From the NCBI GenBank assembly GCA_009833045.1, contig WUUP01000003.1, forward strand, positions 124,001 to 188,000: DNA of 64,000 nucleotides, written 5' to 3'. How positions within the stretch are numbered: position 1 is the first letter of the stretch; every line of letters starts with the position of its first letter. Of the stretch, positions 42,597-52,020 are shown one piece after another. The stretch is from Saprospirales bacterium GYS_P2D. Its GTDB lineage: Bacteria > Bacteroidota > Bacteroidia > Chitinophagales > Saprospiraceae. A model generated the notes under the pieces. That model was not told the origin of the DNA. It saw only the letters and a program-made list of their open reading frames with translations, and did no database searches. The translations under genes were made by a program, and so were the position numbers.

Positions 42597-43001
42597 TCAT
42601 ATCCTCCACTTGATCCATCTGAGTCGTCTCGAAGTGATATCCTCACAGGGAAATCTATACTCAGGCCAGCGTCCCTCAAAATAGCTTCGAGATAGCTCAT
42701 TAGCCCAGCCTTCGGTCCAATAGCACTGATGTCCTCGTCCATAGCCTCGAGTCCACGCACTCAGCAGACTTGGGATCCCGACACATAGATAAAAAGCTAC
42801 ATAGCCTATCGAGCCAGCCTGTAGGAAGTGACCATACTCATGCTGCACCAACTGCTCATCGCATGCCTCTGAGTAAGTCCCCTCTCCGATGAAGATCCCG
42901 ATACCTGGTAGGGCCAGGCCAGCACTATTGTAGCCTCGACCTAAACGATCCGTCTCATACAAGCGGACTCCGTGATATCGACCTACATAGCGCCAAGTCA
43001 C
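42597..43001 (-). CDS. Small HEXXH-motif protein (putative metalloprotease-like)
   Basis: This 134-residue protein contains QHEYGHFLQ, with an HEXXH zinc motif at His54, Glu55 and His58. A hydrophobic stretch follows (about 64-80, IGYVAFYLCVGIPSLLSA). YWTEGWANELSRSYF near residue 95 could supply the third zinc ligand (Glu). There is no signal peptide. Similar short 'WTExwAn' proteins are common in Bacteroidota but uncharacterised. It starts 12 bp after the AAA+ ATPase stop on the same strand, so it may be expressed with the chelatase-like pair. Confidence 0.65.
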   Translation of the reverse strand: MTWRYVGRYHGVRLYETDRLGRGYNSAGLALPGIGIFIGEGTYSEACDEQLVQHEYGHFLQAGSIGYVAFYLCVGIPSLLSAWTRGYGRGHQCYWTEGWANELSRSYFEGRWPEYRFPCEDITSRRLRWIKWRI

Positions 43002-43013
43002 CTGATTGCAGCT

Positions 43014-44483
43014 CTACTCGTCATCATTCATATCATCAAAGATGTTAGCCAGTGGATCACTGAAACTCATCTTAGTATCGATGATATTTTTACCAATAGT
43101 ATCACTCGCTGCCAGACCATGTATAGCCAGCTCCATGAAGAAATAAATCTCATTGGGATCATCGGTAAACTCTACTGCTAATGCACGGAGCCCCTCTATT
43201 TCATCGAGCTTAGCTCTGAAGCTTTCCTCACTATCATCATTGAGTAGGTCGAGCTTATTGCCAGATCCAAACCAATTAATAATCGGGCGATATGGGTCTT
43301 TTTCGTCTTTCTTAGCCGACTTATCAGGATCTGGATAGACAGCGTCAAATGTTTCTTTGATCGCCTCATTGATGAGGTGGATCGCTACACCGTATGGACC
43401 TTCTTGCTCTCCCTCATAGACGAGCTCTACCTTACCCGTGATACTCGGGACGACACCCCAGAGATCAGATATACGGACGGTGGTCGACTTGTCCCCATTG
43501 ATCAGTGCTCTGCGCTCGGCAGCACTGACGAGATTTTGAAGAGCGGAGATACTCATACGTGCAGACACTCCTGATTTCTCATCAATATACTCACTCTCAC
43601 GAGCATTAAATGATATGAGCTCGAGCATCGTACGCATCTCATCTACCACATGTACCACTCCATCCTGCTCCTCAGAGATTTTTGCCTCTTGCTGTGTGAT
43701 CTCACGTGCGATCTCTACTGTCTTAGGATAGTGGGTCAATATCTGCGACTCGATACGATCTTTGAGCGGAGTAACAATGCTACCTCTATTAGTATAGTCT
43801 TCAGGATTAGCCGTGAATACGAACTGAATATCCAGCGGAAACCTCAACTTAAATCCTCGGATCTGAAGATCACCCTCCTGTAGGATATTGAATAAAGACA
43901 CCTGTATACGAGCCTGTAGATCCGGCAGCTCATTGAGCACAAAGATCGATCGATGTGCTCTCGGCACTAATCCAAAATGAATCACTCGCTCATCGCTATA
44001 AGGCAGCTTGAGCGAAGCAGCTTTGATCGGGTCGACATCTCCGATGAGATCAGCGACACTCACATCAGGCGTAGCCAGCTTCTCGACGAATCTATCAGAT
44101 CTATGTACCCACTTGACAGGAGTCTTGTCACCCTGCTCAGCGATCAGATCTACTGCATAGCGAGAGAGAGGCTGCATAGGATCATCATTAATTTCAGAGC
44201 CATCTACTACAGGGATATACTCGTCTAATAGCTGAGTCATCATCCGGGCGATACGAGTCTTAGCTTGGCCCCGTAGACCGAGTAGAAGCATATTGTGCTG
44301 CGACAGTATCGCACGCTCTATATCTGGTACTACCGTATCCTCAAATCCGATAATCCCATCAAATACTTTTTCTTTATTTTGAAGCTTTTGGACCAGATTA
44401 TCTCTGATTTCTTGCTTGACTGTCTTTGGTTGATATCCACTCTTCTTGAGCTGTCCTAATGTCTTGATCTTTTTTATATCCAC
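43014..44483 (-). CDS. AAA+ ATPase of the magnesium-chelatase subunit I / MoxR type
   Basis: This 489-residue ATPase has a Walker A GLRGQAKTRIARM (about 88), a Walker B with IFVLNELPDL (about 190), and the family's FNILQEGDLQIRGFKLRFPL and sensor FTANPEDYTNRG blocks. Such ATPases work with a VWA-domain partner as a chaperone or metal-insertion motor. The VWA protein is encoded 69 bp upstream on the same strand. No chlorophyll or cobalamin genes are present, so true Mg or Co chelation is unlikely and a MoxR-like remodelling role is more plausible. Confidence 0.88.
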   Translation of the reverse strand: MDIKKIKTLGQLKKSGYQPKTVKQEIRDNLVQKLQNKEKVFDGIIGFEDTVVPDIERAILSQHNMLLLGLRGQAKTRIARMMTQLLDEYIPVVDGSEINDDPMQPLSRYAVDLIAEQGDKTPVKWVHRSDRFVEKLATPDVSVADLIGDVDPIKAASLKLPYSDERVIHFGLVPRAHRSIFVLNELPDLQARIQVSLFNILQEGDLQIRGFKLRFPLDIQFVFTANPEDYTNRGSIVTPLKDRIESQILTHYPKTVEIAREITQQEAKISEEQDGVVHVVDEMRTMLELISFNARESEYIDEKSGVSARMSISALQNLVSAAERRALINGDKSTTVRISDLWGVVPSITGKVELVYEGEQEGPYGVAIHLINEAIKETFDAVYPDPDKSAKKDEKDPYRPIINWFGSGNKLDLLNDDSEESFRAKLDEIEGLRALAVEFTDDPNEIYFFMELAIHGLAASDTIGKNIIDTKMSFSDPLANIFDDMNDDE

Positions 44484-44552
44484 GCTTATGCTTGTTATCT
44501 ATTTTTATCAATTTATACTATGATCTGAGCTACTCTCTTGGTGCTTAAATCA

Positions 44553-45653
44553 CTACCCTTTTCGTTTTCTTTTGTTGTCTTTATAGTCCATGAAGATGAA
44601 CTCCCCGAGCCCCTCCAGTCCACTATAAAATGCCTTTCCACTATTCGCCTGAGTAAACTGATCTACGAAATTGCGCAAATAAGGATCACTGGCGATCATG
44701 AATGTCGTGATCGGTATATTAAGTTTTCGGCATTTCACGGCCAGAGCTAAGGTCCTATTTAGGATCTTACGATCCAGCCCAAATGCATTTTTATAGTATT
44801 TCTTACCCTTCTTGATACAGGTCGGCTTACCATCCGTGATCATCATGATCTGCTTATTAGGATTCTTTCGCCGTCGGAGGATATCCATCGCCAGCTCGAG
44901 TCCGGCCACCGTATTCGTATGATAGGGACCTACCTGAAGATATGGGAGATCTTTGATTTCTATCTGCCAGGCATCATTACCAAAGACGATCACATCGAGT
45001 GTATCCTTAGGATATCGAGTCTTGATGAGCTCTGCGAGTGCCATCGCCACCTTTTTAGCGGGAGTGATCCGATCCTCGCCATACAGGATCATGCTGTGAG
45101 AGATATCGATCATCAGCACCGTACTCATCTGCGACTTATAGTAAGTCTCGTGTATCTCGAGATCATCCTGAGTCAGCATGAAGTCATCCAGCCCATGATT
45201 GATCTGAGCATTTTTGAGTGACTCGGAGATCGCTATATTATCCAGCTTGTCGCCAAACTGAAAAGGTCGCATCTCTGAGGTAAACTCATCGCCCTGACCC
45301 GTCTGTCGAGTGACATGATTACCACGCTTAGACTTCTTCAGCTGATCAAAGATATCGTCCAGGGCCTTTCGGCGAAGTTCGATTTCCATCTTAGCCGTCG
45401 GGCTGTAGAGTCCATTTTCATTTCGCTTGTTACTGATGTATCCCTGATCCATTAGATCCTGGATAAAGTCTGACATACCGTAGTCGTCATCTGTCAACTC
45501 ATAGTGCTTATCGAGCTCCGTGAGCCATGACAGAGCCTCTGACACATCGCCAGAGGTGTAGACTAATAAATCCTTGAAGACCTTGAGCAATCGTTCAAAT
45601 GGATCTTCGTCTCCTGCATCTGGTATATATTCGCTAAAACGCCATCCTATCAT
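44553..45653 (-). CDS. VWA-domain protein, partner of the chelatase-type ATPase
   Basis: This 366-residue protein has a helical N-terminal half (DYGMSDFIQDLMDQGYI) and a von Willebrand factor A domain in its C-terminal half. The MIDAS motif is intact: MIDISHSMILYG (DxSxS), then the Thr/Asp loop with MMITDGKPTC. The C-terminal tail is very basic (KDNKRKRKG). It resembles the D-type subunit of chelatase-like pairs, but without its own AAA+ domain. It is first in the operon with the ATPase. Confidence 0.87.
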   Translation of the reverse strand: MIGWRFSEYIPDAGDEDPFERLLKVFKDLLVYTSGDVSEALSWLTELDKHYELTDDDYGMSDFIQDLMDQGYISNKRNENGLYSPTAKMEIELRRKALDDIFDQLKKSKRGNHVTRQTGQGDEFTSEMRPFQFGDKLDNIAISESLKNAQINHGLDDFMLTQDDLEIHETYYKSQMSTVLMIDISHSMILYGEDRITPAKKVAMALAELIKTRYPKDTLDVIVFGNDAWQIEIKDLPYLQVGPYHTNTVAGLELAMDILRRRKNPNKQIMMITDGKPTCIKKGKKYYKNAFGLDRKILNRTLALAVKCRKLNIPITTFMIASDPYLRNFVDQFTQANSGKAFYSGLEGLGEFIFMDYKDNKRKRKG

Positions 45654-45680
45654 AGGGTATAAAACTATGGGATCAGCTCT

Positions 45681-45710
45681 TTTGTTTCAAGCGTCTATCA
45701 GATTATCTTG
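45681..45710 (+). promoter_or_regulatory. Promoter of the GNAT gene at 45716
   Basis: TTTG (45681-45684), a 19-bp spacer and TATCTTG (45704-45710) fit the Bacteroidota consensus with one base missing in the -7 box. The ATG follows only 5 bp later, so the transcript is probably almost leaderless or the start is a little further in. Confidence 0.45.
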
Positions 45711-45715
45711 GTCAG

Positions 45716-46264
45716 ATGAATCGTGATAACACTCTGAGAGCAGTACTGACTAAGGCTCCTATAGTCTTAGTAGATCATAGTGATTTAGGGGCTTTAGTGG
45801 ATTTTGGGCGTAGGGTATTTGAGCGATCTTTTGGGCATCTGAATACTCCTGAAAACATGCAGGCTTACCTCGATCAGGCATATACGCTACAGCAATTTTC
45901 AAAAGAACATGCACATCCTGAGAGTCGCTATTACATGATCCGTCATCAGGACCGGATCATTGCCTATATGAAGATCAATTGGGGAGAGGCACAGATAGAA
46001 ACATTTCCTGAAAAATCTTTGGAAATCCAACGTATCTATGTCGATCATGACTATCATGGATATGGTCTCGGGCGTAGACTGATGGAGCATTCAGAGCACA
46101 TAGCACAGGATATGGACTGTGAGTATATATGGCTCGGTGTGTGGGAGCAGAATCCTGACTCCATCGCTTTTTATCAATCACAGGGCTATAGCATATTTGA
46201 TTATCATATTTTCCCTTTCGGGAATGAACAGCAGAAAGACTGGCTGATGAGGAAGTGGCTGTGA
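45716..46264 (+). CDS. GNAT-family N-acetyltransferase
   Basis: This 182-residue acetyltransferase uses acetyl-CoA. Motif A is IQRIYVDHDYHGYGLGRRLM (pyrophosphate-binding loop HGYGLG), followed by LGVWEQNPDSIAFYQSQGY, the motif B/tyrosine region. The pattern resembles spermidine or ribosomal-protein acetyltransferases of the 'WexNxxAixfYxk.Gf' group. The substrate is unknown. It is alone on the plus strand between the VWA operon and the ParDE module. Confidence 0.88.
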   Translation: MNRDNTLRAVLTKAPIVLVDHSDLGALVDFGRRVFERSFGHLNTPENMQAYLDQAYTLQQFSKEHAHPESRYYMIRHQDRIIAYMKINWGEAQIETFPEKSLEIQRIYVDHDYHGYGLGRRLMEHSEHIAQDMDCEYIWLGVWEQNPDSIAFYQSQGYSIFDYHIFPFGNEQQKDWLMRKWL

Positions 46265-46281
46265 GCTACTTTAGATATTGG

Positions 46282-46569
46282 TCAGAGTTGATCCATTATA
46301 TCCATGCTTTGGTGTAGTATTCTGATCACTATTAATCGCTCTTCTTCTATACGGTAAAAAACTAAGTGCTTAGCTACTTTGAGCTTACGATAAGCTGGTT
46401 TAAACTCATATTTTGATCCTAAGAATGGGTTGGACAGCAGTCCAGTCATTTGGTCATAAAGTCTATCTTGATACTGATCAGCTTTTATCTCACCCCATGT
46501 TTCAAATGTATACAGATAGATTTTTTCGAGATCATTTTCCGCCTGTGGGCTAAGACGAAGCTGAAGCAT
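46282..46569 (-). CDS. ParE-family toxin
   Basis: This 95-residue toxin of the RelE/ParE superfamily has LRLSPQAENDLEKIYLYTFE at the start, GLLSNPFLGSKYEF in the middle and HLVFYRIEEERLIVIRILHQ at the end, as in ParE. ParE proteins usually poison DNA gyrase. Its start overlaps the antitoxin gene by 20 bp, so the pair is translationally coupled. Confidence 0.9.
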   Translation of the reverse strand: MLQLRLSPQAENDLEKIYLYTFETWGEIKADQYQDRLYDQMTGLLSNPFLGSKYEFKPAYRKLKVAKHLVFYRIEEERLIVIRILHQSMDIMDQL

Positions 46570-46813
46570 CTTTCTTGAGTTTTTTCTTCATTCTCTCTTT
46601 AAACGCCTCATTATCAAACTCTTTCGGAGTGCCACTTTCTTCACCTGTCACTAAGGCCTCATTGATAAGTTTTATCTTTTTACTCTCACTTTCTAATAGA
46701 CGCAGTCCTGTTCTGATCACTTCACTCACTGAAGTGTAACGCCCAGTACTTATTTCATTCTTGATAAAATCATCAAAGTGATCTCCTAATATGATCGATG
46801 TATTCTTCCCCAT
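46550..46813 (-). CDS. ParD-family antitoxin
   Basis: This 87-residue antitoxin has a ribbon-helix-helix N-terminus. SIILGDHFDDFIKNEISTGR and YTSVSEVIRTGLRLLESE match the ParD pattern. The acidic/basic C-terminal half (KEFDNEAFKERMKKKL) binds the toxin. It is encoded first, as usual, and should repress the operon. Confidence 0.9.
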   Translation of the reverse strand: MGKNTSIILGDHFDDFIKNEISTGRYTSVSEVIRTGLRLLESESKKIKLINEALVTGEESGTPKEFDNEAFKERMKKKLKKDASASS

Positions 46814-46889
46814 AGTGCATTGCTATAATCGACATCCATTATACCATTTTCTGGTATCAGTATCAAAGCTATCGTGAAAAATTCCTCAA

Positions 46890-46922
46890 AAAAAACAGGC
46901 CACCTCTGCTCGAGGTGACCTG
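46890..46922 (-). terminator. Terminator of the giant HYR/lectin gene
   Basis: An 11-bp stem with one wobble (46896-46906 with 46912-46922) is followed on the minus strand by GTTTTTTTTG. It lies 32 bp past the stop codon at 46955. Confidence 0.85.
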
Positions 46923-46954
46923 CCACTGACCAATTGATTCAAAAAAATCTTAAT

Positions 46955-49900
46955 CTATCTGTGGACGATGAATCGCTGAGTGCGAGTCACGCCCTCATGA
47001 TCGGTGATCTGGAGTATATATACTCCTGCCCTTAGAGATGAAATATCGACTCGATCATTTTGCTGCATGATGCGAGTCTGTAGACGTCCCTGCGTATCAT
47101 ATACCTTGAGCGACTGAGCATTGGCCCCAGTCAGATCTATCTGTAGCCAGTCTGATGCTGGATTAGGATAGACGCTGAGCTCCTTAGCCCCGAAGTCTGA
47201 TACTCCCGCTACCGTCTCCTCGATATGGAGCGGCTCGACATTTTGCTTGTAGCTATTCTTAGGCGCAGTACTGCTCACGATATTGAGACAATAGTCCTCG
47301 ACCTCCCCGTAGTGAATATCAGCACATGCACTATCAGGATACCGACTGAGCGACATTACGACTCTCATCCTAGTAGGACCAGTGACTGCTGAGCTCAGTA
47401 TTGGCAGCTTACCTGCGACCGCATATGGACTCTTAGCGGTACCGATGAGCTCCCTCTCATCATTGAAGTCGCCATCCCCATTGTAGTCAATGTAGAAATG
47501 CCAATAGCAGTAGTACCTCAGAGAGTGAAACCCTGGGCTAAACTTGATCGGCAGCTCTCCGCCCTTCTCGACTGTCACACAGTGACTCGTCAGATCTTTG
47601 TAGCCATGATTATTACCTGTAGTAAAAAGCTTATTAGTCAATATCCCACTTTGGATATAGGCATAGTCACTATTGCTGGCTGTGGTATTACAGTAGTTAG
47701 CTGCATGGCCACCTGTCTGCTGCTGATTGACTGTCACGTCAAAGCTACAGGTAGCCACATTGCCACAGGCATCATAGGCCTCATAGGTCACAGTCGTCGT
47801 CCCTACAGGGAAGTAGGCTCCACTCGGCAGTCCATCGACCAGCCTGTACTGTATGTCTGCAGGTAGCTCGATGATATACTCTTTTTGCTGATCTCCACGG
47901 ATGTCATTCCATCGACCGTATGGGTCGAGAGCGACATAGTGCTGGACTCCATATGAGTTATTAGGCTGATCAGGCTCCCAGTTAGTATAGTTGACCGCTT
48001 CATTATTCACAGCAGTGAATACTCCCTCCTCTTCATGATCTGAGATACCGATGAATGCTGTCTGATTCACCAATTGATTGGCTAAAAATTGATTTTCTTC
48101 GGCGGAGCTGATCACGGCCAAGTGTCCTCCGAGTCTTCGTGCTGTGAGATTGGCATGATGCCAGTCCAGATCATCTCGGCTGCAGTAGTAATATGAGTCT
48201 CCCAGTCGACCCATATAGACATATCCACTGAGCTCTCGAGCTCCAAAGTCCGATGTACAGCAAGTCGTCATCACTGGCTCATCATAAGATACAGCCGCAT
48301 AGTCTCCATCTACCGTCGTCTCGATATCCTGACTGCAGCTCATACTCACACTCTGCTGCACAGATATAGAGAAGCTACAAGTCTGGACATTACCACAGGC
48401 ATCACTTACTTCGTAGGATACCGTCGTCGGCTCAGTCACCTGCGATAGATCGGTAGGCCCAGCGGTCTGCTGGATCGTATAGCATGGTATCTCCATGACA
48501 TACTCGAGTGCTCGATTGTTATATTGATCATTCCATAGTCCGTTTGGTAGGATCTCTACATAGTCTTGGTAGCCTTTGTAGTTATTGGGCTGATTAGGAT
48601 ACCAGTTAGTATAGCTCAGGGAGCTACCATCCACCCAGGAGAATGTCCCTTCTGTCAGCTTGTCCTGAAGCCCGATATAGGCAGACGATGCTCGGAGTAG
48701 ACTGGCTACATAGGCATTCTCTTCAGCACTATTGATGATAGCGAGGTAGCCACCATTTTGCTCACAGACCTGCTTAGCATTTGGCCACAGATCCTTGTCT
48801 TTAGAGCAGTAGTACTTATGCCCATTGTAGCTACCCATATAGATGAATCCTGGGATCTCTCCTCCGGTGCAGACCTCACAGTCCGTGTCCACTTCTGGTA
48901 GTGGGATATGATCGATCGGATTATCATCTTCGCAGAGTACAACGATATCATCCGGACAGTTGATCGTGAGTGAACTTCCTATGTTCTCTTCGGTCACTGT
49001 CACTTTAAATGAGCAAGAGCTGGCATTGCCACAGGCATCCGTAGCGGTGATCGTCACTATAGTCTCCCCTATTGGGAATGAATGTCCGCTGGACACCGTA
49101 CTGCTGAGCGTATAGCTACAGTCATCGCTGACGGTCGGATCGGACCATGTATATACAGGCGACTCAGAGGTCAATGTCACATCCGATGGACATGCTGATA
49201 TTACTGGAGCCTCATCATCTAAGAGTGTGATGATCTGTACACAGCTACTGCGTAGATCACTATCACTCGGATCGGTAGCCGTCCATGTACGTCGGATCAC
49301 TCGAGCACCATCACATGGACCCGTAGATACTGTCTCATCGGTATAAGTGATCTCAGGAGTACTACATGATGATGATGTCGATACAGACGCCTGTCCTGTC
49401 ACTGATGGATCGATAGAGCTGGATACACATCCACTATAGTCCACAGGACAAGTGATCTGCGGTGCATCTCCACATCCTACGAAGTCTACCACCACATCAA
49501 AGCTACAGGTAGCCACATTACCACACTGATCGGTGATAGTATATGATACCGTCGTGGTCCCTATCGGAAATACACTACTTGGCTGTCGGTCTCCTACTAT
49601 TGATGCGATCCCACAGTCATCTGTCGCTGTAGGCACCGTCCAGCTCACTACTAATCCTGATACAGATGTCGTACTCATATATATACCGTCAGGACAGTCC
49701 GTGATGACCGGCGACTCGACATCACTCAGCGTGATCAGCTGTGTACAGCTAGCGCTGAGATCAGCATCATCAGTATTTTGTACAGTCCATGTACGTCGGA
49801 TCACTCGAGCGCCAGCACATGAGCCTGTAGAAAGTGTCTCATCACTATAGCTGGTAGTCAATGTACCGCAGTATGTAGAGGTCTGAGATACAGCAGGACT

Positions 49901-51115
49901 ACCCGTGACATCAGGATCTAAATCGCCTCCGACACAGCCCGTATAGTCAGCTGGACAGCTGATCTCAGGAGCATCATCACAGACGAACTTCACCACCACA
50001 TCAAAGCTACACTGTACTGTCTCACCACACTGATCTATAGCAGTATAGGTCACTGTCGTAGTACCTACTGGGAATACACTACTCGGCTGGTGGGTCGATG
50101 AAAAGGACGCTATCCCGCAAGCATCCTGCGCTATCGGTGTTGCCCATCCTACCACCAATCCTGCAGCCGAAGCTGTAGTCATATAGATATCCGAGGGACA
50201 GTTATTGATCACCGGCAGATCTGTATCCTCTATGGTGATCGTCTGTACGCATGAAGCGACGAGGTCCGTCTGACTCTCATGAGTAGCGGTCCAAGTACGT
50301 GTAATAACTCGCTCTCCTGCACAGTCATCGCTGATCACCACTACATCACTGTAGCTGATCTGCGCATCCCCGCAGTACCCACTACTGAATGAGGCTGTAG
50401 CAGCGCCTGTAGCTGCAGGATCGGTAGACTCATTGATACATAGTGTCACATCAGCTGGACAGCTGATCTCTGGCGCATCAGTACAGCAGGCTTCTATGAC
50501 CGTCACGACGAAACTACAGGTAGCTATCCGTCCACACTTATCAGTAGCAGTATATGTCACTGTCGTAGCTCCTGCAGCGAATGTATCTCCACTGTCATGA
50601 GTAGATACAATAGACTCTATCTCGCAGTCATCTGTGGCCTTAGGTATCGTCCAGGTGACGGTAGCACTACAGCTCTCATCTGATGACACCGTGATATCAG
50701 TAGGACATTGGCTAAATATCGGATCTTCTTCATCTTCTAAAAATATGATCTGCGTACACTCGGCAAATAGCCAAGGATCAGCATTGTCTGGGTAGTCGGC
50801 ACGCCATAGACGCTTGATCATACGGCCGCCGTTACATTCATCGGTGCCCTCTACACGGTCGGTATAGCTGATGACCGGATCGTCACAGCCCTCTTCGCCG
50901 GCGACCGCAGTGGCCCATCCGACAGCATCTGGAGTGGTATCATCTCCTTGGCATCCAAAATAGTTTTGTGGACAGGTGATCACTGGTGAGCGATTACATG
51001 TCAAGGCTCCGTCGTCATAGAGACTATTGGAGTAAATAGGCACGCACATCATGCATAATAACGTGCAGCTCAGTATAGACCATACAGATCTATACCAATG
51101 AGTAGCATTCCTCAT
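46955..51115 (-). CDS. Giant secreted HYR / C-type lectin / GEVED protein with T9SS sorting domain
   Basis: This 1386-residue cell-surface protein has a signal peptide at about 1-29. Residues about 40-750 hold alternating HYR domains and Cys-rich repeats, with units like FPVGTTTVTYTAIDQCG and CAGARVIRRTWT. Two C-type lectin-like domains follow (about 754-877 and 963-1081), each with a QPNN carbohydrate-loop motif and a WND motif (GLWNDQY, GRWNDIR). HYR segments lie between them. A GEVED domain is at about 1140-1277 (FYIDYNGDGDFNDERE). The end is a T9SS sorting domain (LSVYPNPASDWLQIDL). It is probably a calcium-dependent adhesin binding glycans; this is inferred from domains. Confidence 0.9.
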   Translation of the reverse strand: MRNATHWYRSVWSILSCTLLCMMCVPIYSNSLYDDGALTCNRSPVITCPQNYFGCQGDDTTPDAVGWATAVAGEEGCDDPVISYTDRVEGTDECNGGRMIKRLWRADYPDNADPWLFAECTQIIFLEDEEDPIFSQCPTDITVSSDESCSATVTWTIPKATDDCEIESIVSTHDSGDTFAAGATTVTYTATDKCGRIATCSFVVTVIEACCTDAPEISCPADVTLCINESTDPAATGAATASFSSGYCGDAQISYSDVVVISDDCAGERVITRTWTATHESQTDLVASCVQTITIEDTDLPVINNCPSDIYMTTASAAGLVVGWATPIAQDACGIASFSSTHQPSSVFPVGTTTVTYTAIDQCGETVQCSFDVVVKFVCDDAPEISCPADYTGCVGGDLDPDVTGSPAVSQTSTYCGTLTTSYSDETLSTGSCAGARVIRRTWTVQNTDDADLSASCTQLITLSDVESPVITDCPDGIYMSTTSVSGLVVSWTVPTATDDCGIASIVGDRQPSSVFPIGTTTVSYTITDQCGNVATCSFDVVVDFVGCGDAPQITCPVDYSGCVSSSIDPSVTGQASVSTSSSCSTPEITYTDETVSTGPCDGARVIRRTWTATDPSDSDLRSSCVQIITLLDDEAPVISACPSDVTLTSESPVYTWSDPTVSDDCSYTLSSTVSSGHSFPIGETIVTITATDACGNASSCSFKVTVTEENIGSSLTINCPDDIVVLCEDDNPIDHIPLPEVDTDCEVCTGGEIPGFIYMGSYNGHKYYCSKDKDLWPNAKQVCEQNGGYLAIINSAEENAYVASLLRASSAYIGLQDKLTEGTFSWVDGSSLSYTNWYPNQPNNYKGYQDYVEILPNGLWNDQYNNRALEYVMEIPCYTIQQTAGPTDLSQVTEPTTVSYEVSDACGNVQTCSFSISVQQSVSMSCSQDIETTVDGDYAAVSYDEPVMTTCCTSDFGARELSGYVYMGRLGDSYYYCSRDDLDWHHANLTARRLGGHLAVISSAEENQFLANQLVNQTAFIGISDHEEEGVFTAVNNEAVNYTNWEPDQPNNSYGVQHYVALDPYGRWNDIRGDQQKEYIIELPADIQYRLVDGLPSGAYFPVGTTTVTYEAYDACGNVATCSFDVTVNQQQTGGHAANYCNTTASNSDYAYIQSGILTNKLFTTGNNHGYKDLTSHCVTVEKGGELPIKFSPGFHSLRYYCYWHFYIDYNGDGDFNDERELIGTAKSPYAVAGKLPILSSAVTGPTRMRVVMSLSRYPDSACADIHYGEVEDYCLNIVSSTAPKNSYKQNVEPLHIEETVAGVSDFGAKELSVYPNPASDWLQIDLTGANAQSLKVYDTQGRLQTRIMQQNDRVDISSLRAGVYILQITDHEGVTRTQRFIVHR

Positions 51116-51380
51116 TGTGAATTGTTTTGAGTTATTGAATAAAGTGGATCACTTTATGGCAGGAGCAGTTGGGTTTTCGTAGATAAAGGTCTGCCGTCCT
51201 CTTTTGAAGACAGTCGTTTTGATGTATGTAATAGGTGATTGTAAAGTTAACGACACTTTGATTGCTAACCGTTATAGTCTCGTTAAGGGGATGTTATCAT
51301 AAAATAATTAACACAAGCACTTGCTACTTCATCAGATTTTTCTGAATTTTCAGAAATATTGCAAATTAAACCATTTCATC

Positions 51381-52019
51381 ATGGAACAACTCTCCTCTAA
51401 AACTTACTTTGACACGGTATCCTCCGACTGGGATGATATGGGTAGTTCATTTTTTGGTGAAGCTCCCAGAGAGCGCATCTATAGTGAGCTCCATATCACT
51501 GCGGATACTAAGATCGCTGATATAGGTAGCGGCAGCGGCTACCTACTCGAGGGACTCACTGACCATCAGGGCGAGCTCTATGCTATCGATCAGTCGCAGG
51601 CGATGCTGGATCAGATAGCGGCTAAGTTCGCCGATAAGAAAGCAGTGCATACAGTGCAGGGCACATCAGAGTCACTCGGTCTCGACGATGGAGCGGTAGA
51701 TATCGCTGTAGCGAATATGTACCTACACCACGTAGAGCGTCCGGCTGCGGCTATCGCAGAGATTGCTCGGATCTTGCCATCCGGAGGCACTTTTGCATTC
51801 ACCGATCTGGATACCCACGAGCATGAGTTTCTCGTGACGGAGCAGCATGATCGATGGATGGGATTTGACAGAGGAGATATCCGTCAGTGGATGGAGGATG
51901 CAGGATTCACCGATATCATGATCGACTGTGTCGGGGCTAACTGCTGCGCTACGAGCCAAGGCTCCTCGAGTGAGTCTGCTCAGATCGATATATTCATAGC
52001 GAAAGGAACTAAGGCATAA
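51381..52019 (+). CDS. Class I SAM-dependent methyltransferase with C-terminal Cys pair
   Basis: This methyltransferase of about 212 residues starts at MEQLSSKTYFDTV; a longer frame from 51321 has no homology in its extra part. The SAM site is IADIGSGSGYLLEGL (motif I) and YAIDQSQAML. VDIAVANMYLHHVERP and LPSGGTFAFTDLDTHEH follow. The fold is UbiE/ArsM-like. Near the C-terminus, DCVGANCCATSQ carries three Cys, two adjacent, which is unusual for a ubiquinone-type enzyme and recalls thiol-based metalloid chemistry. The next gene starts one base after the stop. The substrate is unknown; arsenic or another thiophilic element is a hypothesis. Confidence 0.82.
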   Translation: MEQLSSKTYFDTVSSDWDDMGSSFFGEAPRERIYSELHITADTKIADIGSGSGYLLEGLTDHQGELYAIDQSQAMLDQIAAKFADKKAVHTVQGTSESLGLDDGAVDIAVANMYLHHVERPAAAIAEIARILPSGGTFAFTDLDTHEHEFLVTEQHDRWMGFDRGDIRQWMEDAGFTDIMIDCVGANCCATSQGSSSESAQIDIFIAKGTKA

Positions 52020-52020
52020 T

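Noticed and set aside
42524-42760. 78-codon minus-strand frame overlapping the HEXXH gene and the TGTACA array
   Set aside because: It is a shifted frame of the HEXXH gene running into the repeat array; its end is translated repeat DNA.
43014-45653. True magnesium or cobalt chelatase for tetrapyrroles
   Set aside because: No chlorophyll or cobalamin genes nearby and the VWA protein lacks the D-subunit AAA+ domain; a MoxR-like pair is more likely.
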